From Bdellovibrionota bacterium (GTDB taxonomy: Bacteria > Bdellovibrionota > Bdellovibrionia > Bdellovibrionales > JAMPXM01): a stretch of 39,730 nt of DNA. The position numbers and the translations under genes were made by a program. The stretch is from contig CAUJGS010000045.1 of assembly GCA_963170185.1 (NCBI GenBank), positions 1 to 39,730 of the forward strand, given 5' to 3'. Under the pieces are notes generated by a model that was given only the letters and a program-made list of their open reading frames with translations, was not told the DNA's origin and did no database searches. Position 1 is the stretch's first letter. Every line of letters begins with the position of its first letter. Below are positions 7,239 to 15,728 of the stretch, piece after piece.

Positions 7239-7341
7239 GTGTCGCGGTGACCTCTGGTTATCGCTGCTCGCCGTGCAGTAGCGCGGGCGAGACTTGGGTG
7301 TCGCGGTGCTGGGCTCCGCTCAGCACTGTTCCCCGAAGCTG
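7239..7341 (+). other. Two strong hairpins flanked by an 11-bp direct repeat (possible structured RNA or REP-like element)
   Basis: GTGTCGCGGTG occurs at 7239-7249 and again at 7298-7308. Between and after the copies are a stem at 7267-7291 (CTCGCCGTGC against GCGC-G-GGCGAG, loop AGTA) and one at 7306-7326 (GTGCTGGGC against GCTCAGCAC, loop TCC). The terminator at 7342-7374 ends the block. It is either the structured 3' UTR of the preceding gene or a REP-type element belonging to the transposase at 7576. Confidence 0.4.
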
Positions 7342-7374
7342 AAGAGGCTCTCGAAAGAGGGCCTCTTTCTTTTT
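7342..7374 (+). terminator. Intrinsic terminator
   Basis: AAGAGGC-T-CTC, loop GAAA, GAG-G-GCCTCTT (7342-7367), an 11-bp stem with one T-G wobble, followed by TCTTTTT. It lies about 100 nt after the stop of the gene at 6318. Confidence 0.8.
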
Positions 7375-7445
7375 GGATCGTGTCTTGGCGGCGTTATAGG
7401 CGTGTACCGACGGGGCGATGCCTCCTCTTTCTGCCTCGTTCTTTG

Positions 7446-7475
7446 GGTCCCACCGAAATTGCTGAGTGTGGGACC
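7446..7475. repeat. 8-bp inverted repeat upstream of the transposase
   Basis: GGTCCCAC (7446-7453) and GTGGGACC (7468-7475) are exact complements around a 14-base loop, 100 bp before the transposase start. It could be a recognition structure of the enzyme or a regulatory hairpin. Confidence 0.35.
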
Positions 7476-7575
7476 GTGATTCCATAAATCTCCGCCCCCA
7501 AAGCTCCTTCGTAACCTGGAAAACTTTGGCTCGCCCTGGACTTCACTCGTCTTCTGACATACCATCGCTACCGAA

Positions 7576-8253
7576 ATGAAGCAGTCCCGATTGATCCCGC
7601 TAAAAAGCGTTAAGAAAGTGAACTTTGGAGAAATCGGTTTGGCGTTTGGCGGAAGCCTTCTTAAGAACTCACATGCGAAGTCCGAGCGTCCCTTTTCTCC
7701 GCGGGCAGCGATTCACGTCGTTTTGCGGGCGAGAGCGCCAATTACTTTACTCAAGCGTGGACGGCGCAAGAAAATTGCCGAAATCGTGACCGCACAGGGA
7801 AAGCGGCACTTCGTACAGATTCATCGTTTTGCCAACGCAGGAAATCATCTTCATATGCTGATCGAGTGTCGTGAGAAGGCGAAGTTTCTGGCGTTTTTAA
7901 AGGCTGTCACCGGAGCTATCGCACTTTTTGTGAAGGTTGATGAACGTCGGTTACGTAGCATGAACGAGGAAGGCCGTTTGCGCTCGGAAAAGCCATTAGC
8001 AGGCCGATCGACCGTAGCCACAAAGGCGCCCGTCCGGGCGTCCAACCTAGCATTGGCGAACGAGTCGCAAAGTCTCTGGCTTCAAAGACCGTGGACGCGG
8101 CTTGTGGCGGCGAGTGGGCGCGCCTTTTTGCAGGCATGGCGTTATGTCGACCTCAATGCGCTTGAAGGCGCTTGTTGGGGAATCACAAGACATGAGGCGA
8201 GAAGTATTCAATATGGTGACCTTGGCCCACCGAGGGCGTGGCTAAAGATGTAA
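7576..8253 (+). CDS. REP-associated tyrosine transposase-like protein (Y1/IS200 family)
   Basis: 225 residues with the Y1 transposase layout: a beta strand, then the metal-binding HUH motif as H91-L-H93 in ANAGNHLHMLIE, and the downstream helix carrying the likely catalytic Tyr190 in AWRYVDLNALEG, equivalent to the YIxLNPVRAG helix of RAYTs. Such enzymes cut and join single-stranded DNA at short hairpins (REPs) and are often single-copy and domesticated. Residues 120-165 between the motifs are basic. The ATG has no clear Shine-Dalgarno sequence, so expression may be weak. No terminal insertion-sequence ends or target duplications are visible. The hairpin-rich stretch just upstream (7239-7475) is a candidate for its cognate structures. 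It converges with the lipoprotein gene at 8437. Confidence 0.75.
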   Translation: MKQSRLIPLKSVKKVNFGEIGLAFGGSLLKNSHAKSERPFSPRAAIHVVLRARAPITLLKRGRRKKIAEIVTAQGKRHFVQIHRFANAGNHLHMLIECREKAKFLAFLKAVTGAIALFVKVDERRLRSMNEEGRLRSEKPLAGRSTVATKAPVRASNLALANESQSLWLQRPWTRLVAASGRAFLQAWRYVDLNALEGACWGITRHEARSIQYGDLGPPRAWLKM

Positions 8254-8329
8254 TTGCGAGACCGAGTTTTCTGACCTTCGGGTTATGAGCGCGTCGAGCA
8301 TGAGTGCCAGCAAAGAGGACCCTAAAATG

Positions 8330-8369
8330 AAACTCGCGGAACCTTGGGGGAAAGGTCCCGCGAGAGTTT
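8330..8369 (-). terminator. Hairpin between convergent genes, probable terminator
   Basis: AAACTC-GCGGAACCTT (8330-8345) pairs with AAGGTCCCGCGAGAGTTT (8352-8369) with a two-base bulge and one mismatch. On the minus strand the stem runs into TCATTTTAGG, a modest T-rich tail. It lies about 67 nt beyond the end of the lipoprotein gene. Nearby, CGCTTGCGCGAA occurs twice (about 8384 and 8414). Confidence 0.5.
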
Positions 8370-8436
8370 GGGGGCTAATTTGTCGCTTGCGCGAAACGAA
8401 GTTGTCTAGAAGCGCTTGCGCGAAGAAACGGTACAT

Positions 8437-9234
8437 TTAGAAGCAGTAGCTCTGCGTGCGTGTGGCCCATTCGGATTCGCTGAGGCTTTGAGTGCGCTGC
8501 GCCCAGAATGGGTGGATCGTGTTGAGAGTCGAGTGGTGAGTTGTCGCGTAGCGGTTGGGGTTGGCTTCGAAGATTGGAAGCAGGAAGTCGGCTTGGCCAA
8601 CAACCGATGTTCCGTTGTAAACCACGATCTTCATCGCCTGCCAATTGTAGTCAACGCCGCTTACGACCATCGTCGTTTTCGAGAAAAAGTCGACAGCACC
8701 TGAACCAGAAATGCTTGCTGAAGTACGAAGCTGCGCGATCTTTGTTCCGTTAATTGAGGACATAGCTTCTGAAATCGGGGATGCCGATCCGGCGCCTTTT
8801 TCGATCGTGAACTGAAGCGGAGTTTCGTCGAGCTGTGCAGTGCTTCCGTTCATTTTCCAGCGGAAAGCTTGGATGTAGTATTCCGAATTGCTATCAAAGT
8901 TCTCGACGATGCTCGAGATACGAACACGCACTTTGTCTTCTTGAAGAACGCCATTGTAATAGTAAGTTGTGACTTTTCCGCTTAGGCGAGTCGAGCTTGA
9001 ATCAAAGAGCGAGCATTCGGCTTGACCGGCGCCCGCGGGATCAACGATCGGCGTCGATGGCGCTGGGCCGCTACCGCTGTAGAGATATTCCGTGCGAGGC
9101 GACACTTTGGATCCGCAAGCACTCAAGAGAGCGAGTAAGAAGACCAGCGCGCCGACGCGGAAGACTTTCGTCTGTGTCACGACATCGATCAGCGATTGAG
9201 CTTCAAGATTCGAGTGAAGAGTTTGAGTGTTCAT
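8437..9234 (-). CDS. Putative lipoprotein of unknown function
   Basis: 265 residues. The N-terminal signal has a hydrophobic helix and a good lipobox, LSAC, at about residues 37-40, after an unusually long hydrophilic leader with T- and Q-rich residues. The mature protein begins GSKVSPRTEY and is rich in Ser, Thr, Tyr and beta-strand-like stretches (VTTYYYNGV, EYYIQAFRWKM, TTMVVSGVDY), suggesting a beta-sandwich. The end (ESEWATRTQSYCF) holds a second Cys in the mature chain besides one near residue 73, so a disulfide is possible. I do not recognise a family. The ATG has AAGGGGG about ten bases upstream. It is divergent from the gene at 9450. Confidence 0.7.
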   Translation of the reverse strand: MNTQTLHSNLEAQSLIDVVTQTKVFRVGALVFLLALLSACGSKVSPRTEYLYSGSGPAPSTPIVDPAGAGQAECSLFDSSSTRLSGKVTTYYYNGVLQEDKVRVRISSIVENFDSNSEYYIQAFRWKMNGSTAQLDETPLQFTIEKGAGSASPISEAMSSINGTKIAQLRTSASISGSGAVDFFSKTTMVVSGVDYNWQAMKIVVYNGTSVVGQADFLLPIFEANPNRYATTHHSTLNTIHPFWAQRTQSLSESEWATRTQSYCF

Positions 9235-9340
9235 TTGGATCCCCCTTGCCTGACTTTAAGTAGAGCAACGTCGGGGCCAAGTCTGGTCTAGGCCTGTTTT
9301 GAATTTGGGCGTAATTTAAGGGGTTTGAGCTTGATTTGGT

Positions 9341-9355
9341 GTTTCAATTTGAGAC
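9341..9355. promoter_or_regulatory. 15-bp palindrome, operator-like (exact copy)
   Basis: GTTTCA-ATT-TGAGAC lies between the divergent genes, 94 bp before the ATG at 9450 and 106 bp before the one at 9234. It fits GTnYCAnnnTGRnAC. Confidence 0.45.
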
Positions 9356-9449
9356 GCTAGGGAGTGTTCGGGGTCAGGTGCCAGTTCGGGCAAAAAGCGC
9401 AAGACTGTCACCGCCATCCTGCATTCTATTTGAGTCAAGAGAGGTCGAG

Positions 9450-10514
9450 ATGCTTCGTCTATTCACAAGTGCGCGTGAGAACATGAGAAAACAAGAAACT
9501 GTTCGAAGTCTCGACACCTGTCTCGAAACAATCCGAAATCATGGCCGAAACCGTGACCGAGATGATGACCGAGATCAGGAGAAGAGCCATTCGGCGCTCT
9601 CGCGCGTAGCACGCGTGGCTTTGATCCTGATGGCCACTGGCTGCACGACGATCACGATTGGCTGTGCGACGAGCAAGGTTGCACATGGGCCAAGTCCTTC
9701 TGGGATGAAGGGCGACTTTGAGCCCGTGTCGATGAAAGGGCCTGTCTTGCTTCGTCTAAAGGCGCAGCCTAAAGCCTCGGAGACGGTGGACTACTATCAT
9801 ATCTCGGCCTCGCGCGCGTTTGAGGGGCGTGAGCTTCGTCACGAGAAAACGGAAACAGTTGGTTTCACGGCGACAGCGGAGACGTTGAAGGCCGAAGGCG
9901 AGAAGTTCACTCAGAACATCACGGTCACCAAGAAAGACGGCACGATTGGGCTTCACGATTTTGCGATGCCTGAGCCCGGCGAGCGTTTGGAAATCGTGGC
10001 CGATGCAAAAGGGAAGATCTTAAAGGCAGGCGATTGGCCAACAAACTCGATCTTCTATGTTTCACCGATTTCGCTTCCCGAAAACCCGGTGGAAGTCGGT
10101 GACACTTGGATCATGCAGTCGTCATGGCTTTCGCTTCAGGACATGGTGCCTTACGAGCTTGAGATGGTTTCGATTTTAAAAGGGTTTGTGAAGTGCGGAA
10201 ACGACACGTGCGCCGATATCGAAATCAACGGCAACGTCGGTATGCAAGGGCAACTAAAGCAAACGCTTGTTTTCCGGAGTGAATGGCGCGGTCGCCTTTT
10301 GTTCGCCATCGAGGCGGGCACGGTGGCTTGGTCGCGTACGAATAGCGAAGAGACATTTGCTTATGATCGCATCCACCGCACGGTGGGCTCTTGTCTTGAG
10401 GCGGCTCTTCGTGAGCCGGCCGCTCGCGCGATTTTGCCGGGAGGCGCAAAACCAGTGTGCGAAGGTTTCGCTCCACCGGTGGCGACGGCCGCAGGCCAAC
10501 CAAGCGGCACATAA
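9450..10514 (+). CDS. Putative exported protein/lipoprotein of unknown function
   Basis: 354 residues. The ATG at 9450 has AGAGAGG four bases upstream; an in-frame start at 9336 has no such site and overlaps the palindrome. The first 50 residues are charged (HGRNRDRDDDRDQEK) and are followed by a hydrophobic segment ending LMATGC, a plausible though late lipobox, and a second Cys at IGC. The mature part is about 290 residues of mixed beta structure: PVLLRLKAQP, ETVDYYHISAS, a charged repeat-free middle and PVEVGDTWIMQSSW, the last resembling calycin-like or DUF-type beta-barrel proteins in which VGDTW is common. Three Cys near the end may form disulfides. No family can be named. It converges with the DUF4360-like gene 30 bp away without a terminator. 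Confidence 0.65.
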   Translation: MLRLFTSARENMRKQETVRSLDTCLETIRNHGRNRDRDDDRDQEKSHSALSRVARVALILMATGCTTITIGCATSKVAHGPSPSGMKGDFEPVSMKGPVLLRLKAQPKASETVDYYHISASRAFEGRELRHEKTETVGFTATAETLKAEGEKFTQNITVTKKDGTIGLHDFAMPEPGERLEIVADAKGKILKAGDWPTNSIFYVSPISLPENPVEVGDTWIMQSSWLSLQDMVPYELEMVSILKGFVKCGNDTCADIEINGNVGMQGQLKQTLVFRSEWRGRLLFAIEAGTVAWSRTNSEETFAYDRIHRTVGSCLEAALREPAARAILPGGAKPVCEGFAPPVATAAGQPSGT

Positions 10515-10544
10515 TTGGATCGCGGCTTGGTTTGAGGCTTGAGC

Positions 10545-11360
10545 TTACATTCCAAATTCTTTTAAGCAGCTGATCCAAGAGAGGCGGTAGCGATGAATCA
10601 CGCGACCGTCTGCCGAATCGACAGCCATCATTCCGCCCTTGTGGCCTCCGCCGCCTTTGAGCTCAATTGACGAACGAAGCTTTAGGTCGACCGACTTTTT
10701 TGCTGGCAGGCAAGAAAGCAAGTCGGGGCCGTTGAGAGGTTTGATTGTGGAAAGCATGTAGTTCTGCGAAACCGGTCCCGTCCAACGCTGGTACCCGAAA
10801 GACTTGTTGAAGCCCGCGTGCGAGGGGCCGTTTTGGAAATCGACTTTTTGTTCGGCACGTACGCCGGAATCTAGGTGCACAAAACCACGGAAGTCGACCG
10901 AATCAATACGGTACGACCAGAGGCGTGGCTTTTTGATTTTCACACGCACTTCGCAATTCGAACGTGAGTTTGATACGTCAGCCCCGACACGAGTTTGGAA
11001 TTCGTCGAAGAGCACACTTAGTTCGCTAGCATCTGGCGAGAGAACGACAGCGACTGTTCCTGGGCGACAGCCGTCGCCGCCGTAGTCGACACTCTCGATT
11101 TCGATATCGCGCGGGTTGAAGCGCTGACCTTTTAGTAGATCATCGAAGAATCCGGCTTCAGCGGGAAGTGAGGTCGCAAGGATGCTTGTTCCAATGAGTG
11201 CAGCTCCGGTGATTTGCCCGGCAAGTTGCTTGATACGAACCGTCTGCATCGCGGGCCGCGTGGCGGCCAGAGATTGTGAAACGGAAAGCATGAGGTCCGA
11301 GAGTTTGCCGATCACGAGGTTTTCAAGTTTTCGGCGTAGGTTTTTCGTCGATTTGTTCAC
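10545..11360 (-). CDS. Exported DUF4360-like protein
   Basis: 271 residues, GTG start with AAGGGG six bases upstream. A long basic N-terminal region (about 45 residues) precedes a hydrophobic signal segment ending LPAEAG. The mature part follows the DUF4360 pattern: a CRPGTVAVVLSPDASELSV opening, VLFDEFQTRVG, a paired Cys in SNCEVRVKIKKP, a YRIDSVDFRGFVHLDSG strand pair, and a late Cys near SWISCLKE. DUF4360 proteins are small secreted beta proteins best known from fungi and some bacteria; no activity is established. The Gly/His-rich stretch GGGGHKGG is a local addition. The gene lies downstream of mutS2 on the same strand but is separated by 198 bp including the long inverted repeat, so it probably has its own promoter. 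Confidence 0.65.
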   Translation of the reverse strand: MNKSTKNLRRKLENLVIGKLSDLMLSVSQSLAATRPAMQTVRIKQLAGQITGAALIGTSILATSLPAEAGFFDDLLKGQRFNPRDIEIESVDYGGDGCRPGTVAVVLSPDASELSVLFDEFQTRVGADVSNSRSNCEVRVKIKKPRLWSYRIDSVDFRGFVHLDSGVRAEQKVDFQNGPSHAGFNKSFGYQRWTGPVSQNYMLSTIKPLNGPDLLSCLPAKKSVDLKLRSSIELKGGGGHKGGMMAVDSADGRVIHRYRLSWISCLKEFGM

Positions 11361-11490
11361 GTTAAGCCCCTTTTGATCCCTTAAAGAGATAGTCCCCTTG
11401 GTGGTGCTGCCGTCAGTCTTCGGGCAGCACCGCCGGAGGATGAGATCAAGTCTTATGCCGTGAGTTTCGGTGTCAGAAGGGCACCGCGAC

Positions 11491-11557
11491 GGTACCTCCT
11501 TGTTTTTTGATTTGCGCGGCGTTAGACGCCCTGCAAATCAAAAAACAAGGAGGTACC
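11491..11557. repeat. Perfect 25-bp inverted repeat after mutS2, with a nested hairpin
   Basis: Bases 11491-11515 are the exact complement of 11533-11557. The 17-base centre folds again (GGCGT-TAG-ACGCC, 11518-11530). The repeat starts one base after the mutS2 stop codon. Each arm contains a run of six T or A. It probably ends or protects the lnt-mutS2 transcript. Its layout resembles the 30-bp repeat at 3253-3315. Confidence 0.8.
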
Positions 11558-11558
11558 T

Positions 11559-13931
11559 TCAGTCTTTGAGTTCGGCCCAGGTTACGCCGTCGCCGCCGGT
11601 TTCGGGGCCTGCGGCTCGCCACTTCTTCACGTAGACCGACCGCGAGAGGTAAGAACGGATGGCGCGTTTTAGAACCTCGGTGCCGTGCCCGTGCACGATC
11701 TTGATGCGGTTTTCGCCGTTCAAAGCGGCGGCATCGAGCTGGGCCTCCAGAAGCGACATCGCATCGTCTTGGGTTTTCCCGCGAATGTCGATAGTGCGTT
11801 CGCTATCGGTCATCGTGACTTGCACGCCAGAGGCGCGGCGAAGTGCATTTTGAGTTGGGTTGGCGATTGAGTGCGAGGGGCGAAGCTGTGTCCATGGCAG
11901 CGTCAGGCGCATGGAGTTGGCGAGGATCAGGATTTCGCCTTTGGAATTGGCCTTTCCTTGGATCAGGCCTTCGCCACCGATGGAAGGAACGAAGATCTTG
12001 GAGCCGGGTGGGTAAGCCTTCTCGAACTCTTCTAGCGTTTCGATTTTCTTGCGCTGAGGAATGGTTCCCGCAGGAGGGGCTTTTACGATTTCAGGAAGCT
12101 TTTGTTTTACCTCCTGCAGGCGTTCATGTTTTTGGAAGATGTTTTGCACCGAAGAGAAGTCGAGCATCTCGTCGATTTTCTTTTCGGTCTTTTTGATGGC
12201 ACGATCCATCCACTGATCGCGCTCTTTTTTAAAGTTCGCGATCATCTCTAGGTACTTGCGCTTGGAATCTTTGGTGTCTTGCATCTCTTTAAAGAGATCG
12301 CGGCGAAGCGAATTGAGTTCTTCTTTGAGAGTTTCAAGATCGCGCAGGTGCTCTTGGCGAGCTTTCATCTCGGGGCTTAGGTGCGAAAGGGCGCGCTCTA
12401 AGATCGACTCATCGACCCCAACGCGTCTTGCTGTTTGCAGCGCCAAGCTCTGTCCAGGGATCCCCATAAAAAACTGATACGTGGGTGTGCCGGAAGATTG
12501 ATTGTACTCAAGACTTCCGTTGATCACGCCGCTTTCGGGTGTCCAGCCAAGTTTAAGTGGTCCTAAGTGCGACGTGATGACGCCAAAAACGCCGTTTTCG
12601 GCATAGGTTTCAAGAAAGCTTCTTGCTAGAGCCGAGCCTTCTTCGGGATCCGTCGATCCACAGATTTCGTCGATCAGAAGAAGGCGCTTTGGCCCTTTGT
12701 GTTTGGCGGCCGCGTTTAAAGTTTTCACGTGAGCGGCAAACGTCGATAGAGCCGCGTCGACACTTTGTTCGTCGCCAACGGCGATATGAATGCCTTCAAA
12801 GAATGGAATTTTCGATTGGTCGTCTGCGCAAATCGGAAGTCCACAGCGCGCCATCTGGGCAGCAAGGCCGACGCTCTTAAGTAAAACGGTTTTCCCACCG
12901 GCGTTAGGGCCAGAGAGAAGCAGAATGCGGTTTTGGCCGCCACGCTCAGTGCCACCGAGCTTCACGGTGTTCGGAATAACTTTTCCGCCCTTTAGCGAGT
13001 CATTCAAAAGCAAAACAGGGTGGCGAACATCGCGAAGGTCCATGGCATCTTGAGAGAACTGAATCGGATTGGCCTCGAGAACCTCGGCGAGTTTAGCTTT
13101 CGCGAAAACCAAATCAGCCTCTAACAGAGCTTCGCTTGATTGAAGAAATTCAAGTGCCAGTGTTTTTAAATAGCGAGCCATCTGCGTGAGCAGGCGTTCG
13201 ATCTCCTCTTCGATCTCGACCTCGATTTGGCGAAGGCGGTTGTTGAGGGGAACAACGTCGTCAGGCTCCATGAAGACAGTTTGTTTGGACTGACTCGACC
13301 CATGAATGATCCCGGGGAAGAAGTGCTGCATTCCTGATTTAACCGGAATGACCCAGCGGCCTTCGCGTGTCGTGACGAAGCGTTCTTGTACGACAGGGTC
13401 CATGTCGTGAGCTTTAACCAGGCGATCGAGAGTCGTGTGCAACGCTTTTGTTTGAGAGGTTTTTTCGCGGTGAAGGTTGTAAAGAGCTTCACTGGCGTCG
13501 GTGCGGATCTCGCCGTTTGGACTCATCAGATGGTCGATCGCCGAAAGCGGCGGTTCGGCGTTCATCAGAAGATTTTTTAAGCGCTTCACCCAGGCATTGT
13601 CGAAGGGCTTTAAGACTTCAGCAAGTGCGATGACCTCGATACAAAACCGGCGAACATCGCGAAGCTCAAGCGTTTGCAAAACGGCATCGCGTTTTAGGCG
13701 AGAGTGCCAGGTGTGGAAGAGATCAAGGCTTTCGGCAAAGGGGCGCTCGCCCATCGAAAGCACAGACCTGGCATCTTCGATCTCGGCAAAGGACTTAAGC
13801 GCAGCAGCTTCCGACTCCAGACGGTCGATGGCGCGAAGCCGCGTGCGCGCCGGTTCGCTGGTGGCAAGGCTTTCTAATTTTGCGACGATCAGACCCCAAT
13901 CGATGGAGTCTCCGAATTTTTCTCGTTCCAA
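11559..13931 (-). CDS. mutS2: MutS2 family ATPase with Smr nuclease domain
   Basis: 790 residues, the normal length. The N-terminal two-thirds is the lever/clamp region without the MutS mismatch-binding domain. The ATPase core has Walker A GPNAGGKT (341-348) and Walker B LLLIDEICGSTDP (D421, E422), followed by the ABC-type ATSHLG-like segment VITSHLGPLK. A coiled-coil insert (about 515-610) is followed by the C-terminal Smr domain (about 709-790) with IDIRG and HGHGTEVL. MutS2 proteins bind branched DNA or stalled, collided ribosomes; different lineages show roles in limiting recombination and in ribosome rescue. It follows lnt by 24 bp on the same strand, so the two are probably cotranscribed. 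Confidence 0.95.
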   Translation of the reverse strand: MEREKFGDSIDWGLIVAKLESLATSEPARTRLRAIDRLESEAAALKSFAEIEDARSVLSMGERPFAESLDLFHTWHSRLKRDAVLQTLELRDVRRFCIEVIALAEVLKPFDNAWVKRLKNLLMNAEPPLSAIDHLMSPNGEIRTDASEALYNLHREKTSQTKALHTTLDRLVKAHDMDPVVQERFVTTREGRWVIPVKSGMQHFFPGIIHGSSQSKQTVFMEPDDVVPLNNRLRQIEVEIEEEIERLLTQMARYLKTLALEFLQSSEALLEADLVFAKAKLAEVLEANPIQFSQDAMDLRDVRHPVLLLNDSLKGGKVIPNTVKLGGTERGGQNRILLLSGPNAGGKTVLLKSVGLAAQMARCGLPICADDQSKIPFFEGIHIAVGDEQSVDAALSTFAAHVKTLNAAAKHKGPKRLLLIDEICGSTDPEEGSALARSFLETYAENGVFGVITSHLGPLKLGWTPESGVINGSLEYNQSSGTPTYQFFMGIPGQSLALQTARRVGVDESILERALSHLSPEMKARQEHLRDLETLKEELNSLRRDLFKEMQDTKDSKRKYLEMIANFKKERDQWMDRAIKKTEKKIDEMLDFSSVQNIFQKHERLQEVKQKLPEIVKAPPAGTIPQRKKIETLEEFEKAYPPGSKIFVPSIGGEGLIQGKANSKGEILILANSMRLTLPWTQLRPSHSIANPTQNALRRASGVQVTMTDSERTIDIRGKTQDDAMSLLEAQLDAAALNGENRIKIVHGHGTEVLKRAIRSYLSRSVYVKKWRAAGPETGGDGVTWAELKD

Positions 13932-13955
13932 GCTTCGCCCTCTGGTCCGTACGCT

Positions 13956-15617
13956 TTAAGTTTGGCGTTTCAATTGGCGCATGGCTTGGATGAGGAACCC
14001 CATCAACACGCAAAGAGCCAGCCAAACCGAATATCCGGCGATCTTGGAGTAAAGGACCGTCGGTGGGTTTTTGACATAAGGAACGGTGTACGCTCCATAC
14101 CACTCTTTGTCGATAGGGGAGTTTTGCAATTGCTCTCCAGAGGCCAGCATCACGGTTGTGATACCGGTGTTCGTGGAGCGGAGCAGCGGTCTGCGGTTTT
14201 CCACCGCGCGTGCCAAGGTCATCGTCATGTGCTGGTAGGGTTCAAATGTCCTACCAAACCAAGAGTCATTGGTGACGTTTGAGAAAACTTCCGCACCTTT
14301 CACGGCCATCGCGGCCGAGAATTTGGGGTAAAGGCTTTCTAGGCAGATCTGCGGGCCGAGCCGAAACTCACCGAGATTCATGACGCTGGGGCCGGGGCCT
14401 TCGCCGAAGCTGCCGAGCCCGGGAAAAAGCCACTTTGTGTAGGGGATGATGTCGGAGAAGGGGAATTTCTCCCCGAACGGGATCAAAATAGATTTACGAT
14501 AGGGCTCGGTCAAAAGCGTGCCGGTTCCAGACATCGCAAAGAAACCATTGTAGGTCTTCTTTTTCTCGGTGTCGTACGAGTAAGCACCTGTGAGAATCAT
14601 CTTGTTACGTGCGGACGTAAAACCGCGAAGCGCGATCCAGTTCTTTTCGTTGGAGAATGCCTGATCGAGGTAATCGGGGTAGGCGGTTTCCGGCCAAAGC
14701 GCGAAGCTTGCGTCGGGGTGTTGGTTGAACCCTTCGGCCGAAAGCTTGATGTAGTTTTCCACAATCGGAATCGAGAAGTCTTTTTGTTTTTCAGCGATGA
14801 GCTTTTCGTAGTTTCCGACATTGCCTTGGACGATGAGGAGCTTGAGAAGGCCGTCCGTGTTTTGCCATGGTTTTTCGCGGCCGAGGCCGACCAGATTCAC
14901 GGCGAGGAAAACCGCGAGGCCCCCGACGAGCCAAGGCAGCGTGGGGCGAAGGCGGTCTGAAAGTTTTTGCGAGTTCGGGGTCCAGCGCAACCAACCCATC
15001 GCGAAGAGTCCGTTTGCCACGAGAGTGAGAAGGTTGAGGCCTTCAAAGCCGACGAGGTCGGCCGCTTGGGCGCCGGGAAACCCGGCCCAGAGCCAAGTAT
15101 AGCCGAGGTGCCAGGGGAAAATCGCCGGCCATACGGCTTCGATTGCGGCAAAACTCGCCAGGAAAATTCCGATCTGAAGACCTGGTGTGACAGTTTGGTG
15201 CCGTCCATGTCGACGCTCCAGCCATAACGTCAAGACGACAGTCAGCGCAGGGGCGAACGCGTAATACAGGTGCGCGATCGCGCAAAATCCGATCAAGACG
15301 AGGATACCCGCCCACATCGGAAAATGACCGAACTCCACAGCTGTGATCGAGATCCAGTGGAAGCCGATCGCATTGAGGAGAAACTGCGCAAGCCATCCGA
15401 AAAGGAAAGCGCGTCCCGCCGTTTTTCGGAACGACGTTTGCGAAGGAAGCGGCGGAGGCGGAAGAGTGCGAAGTCGCTCGGTCTCGCGGATCGTGGCGAT
15501 GATCAGCGGTGTAAGACCGAAGAGAATCGCCCACGGCGGAAACGGAATATAGCTTGTGCCTATAAAAAGGCCTGTTAAGATCGGAAGCAGATAGACGGTT
15601 TTCACTCTGACGATCAT
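13956..15617 (-). CDS. lnt: Apolipoprotein N-acyltransferase
   Basis: 553 residues. An N-terminal half of multiple membrane helices (from MIVRVKTVYLLPILTG on) is followed by a periplasmic nitrilase-like domain and a last membrane helix near the C-terminus. The catalytic triad is visible: Glu310 in LWPETAYPD, Lys375 in RKSILIPFGE and Cys425 in GPQICLESLYP. Lnt transfers an acyl chain from phospholipid to the N-terminal diacylglyceryl-cysteine of lipoproteins in the inner membrane, the last step of lipoprotein maturation. This suits the several putative lipoproteins encoded nearby. It is the first gene of the lnt-mutS2 unit. Some 40 residues longer than the E. coli enzyme, with a Pro-rich linker around residues 50-60. 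Confidence 0.95.
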   Translation of the reverse strand: MIVRVKTVYLLPILTGLFIGTSYIPFPPWAILFGLTPLIIATIRETERLRTLPPPPLPSQTSFRKTAGRAFLFGWLAQFLLNAIGFHWISITAVEFGHFPMWAGILVLIGFCAIAHLYYAFAPALTVVLTLWLERRHGRHQTVTPGLQIGIFLASFAAIEAVWPAIFPWHLGYTWLWAGFPGAQAADLVGFEGLNLLTLVANGLFAMGWLRWTPNSQKLSDRLRPTLPWLVGGLAVFLAVNLVGLGREKPWQNTDGLLKLLIVQGNVGNYEKLIAEKQKDFSIPIVENYIKLSAEGFNQHPDASFALWPETAYPDYLDQAFSNEKNWIALRGFTSARNKMILTGAYSYDTEKKKTYNGFFAMSGTGTLLTEPYRKSILIPFGEKFPFSDIIPYTKWLFPGLGSFGEGPGPSVMNLGEFRLGPQICLESLYPKFSAAMAVKGAEVFSNVTNDSWFGRTFEPYQHMTMTLARAVENRRPLLRSTNTGITTVMLASGEQLQNSPIDKEWYGAYTVPYVKNPPTVLYSKIAGYSVWLALCVLMGFLIQAMRQLKRQT

Positions 15618-15670
15618 AGCAAATCTCTTAAGCTGGTAAGCAAGTCAGGAATGTGACCGAACGTAAAAGG

Positions 15671-15685
15671 TTTTGAAACTGAGAC
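15671..15685. promoter_or_regulatory. Degenerate copy of the 15-bp palindrome
   Basis: TTTTGA-AAC-TGAGAC keeps the right arm exactly and has two mismatches in the left. It lies between the divergent lnt (start 15617) and zinc-ribbon gene (start 15729). Confidence 0.25.
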
Positions 15686-15728
15686 TGGTTTCGACGGATC
15701 GAAGCTAGGGTAGAGGTAACAAGAAGTT

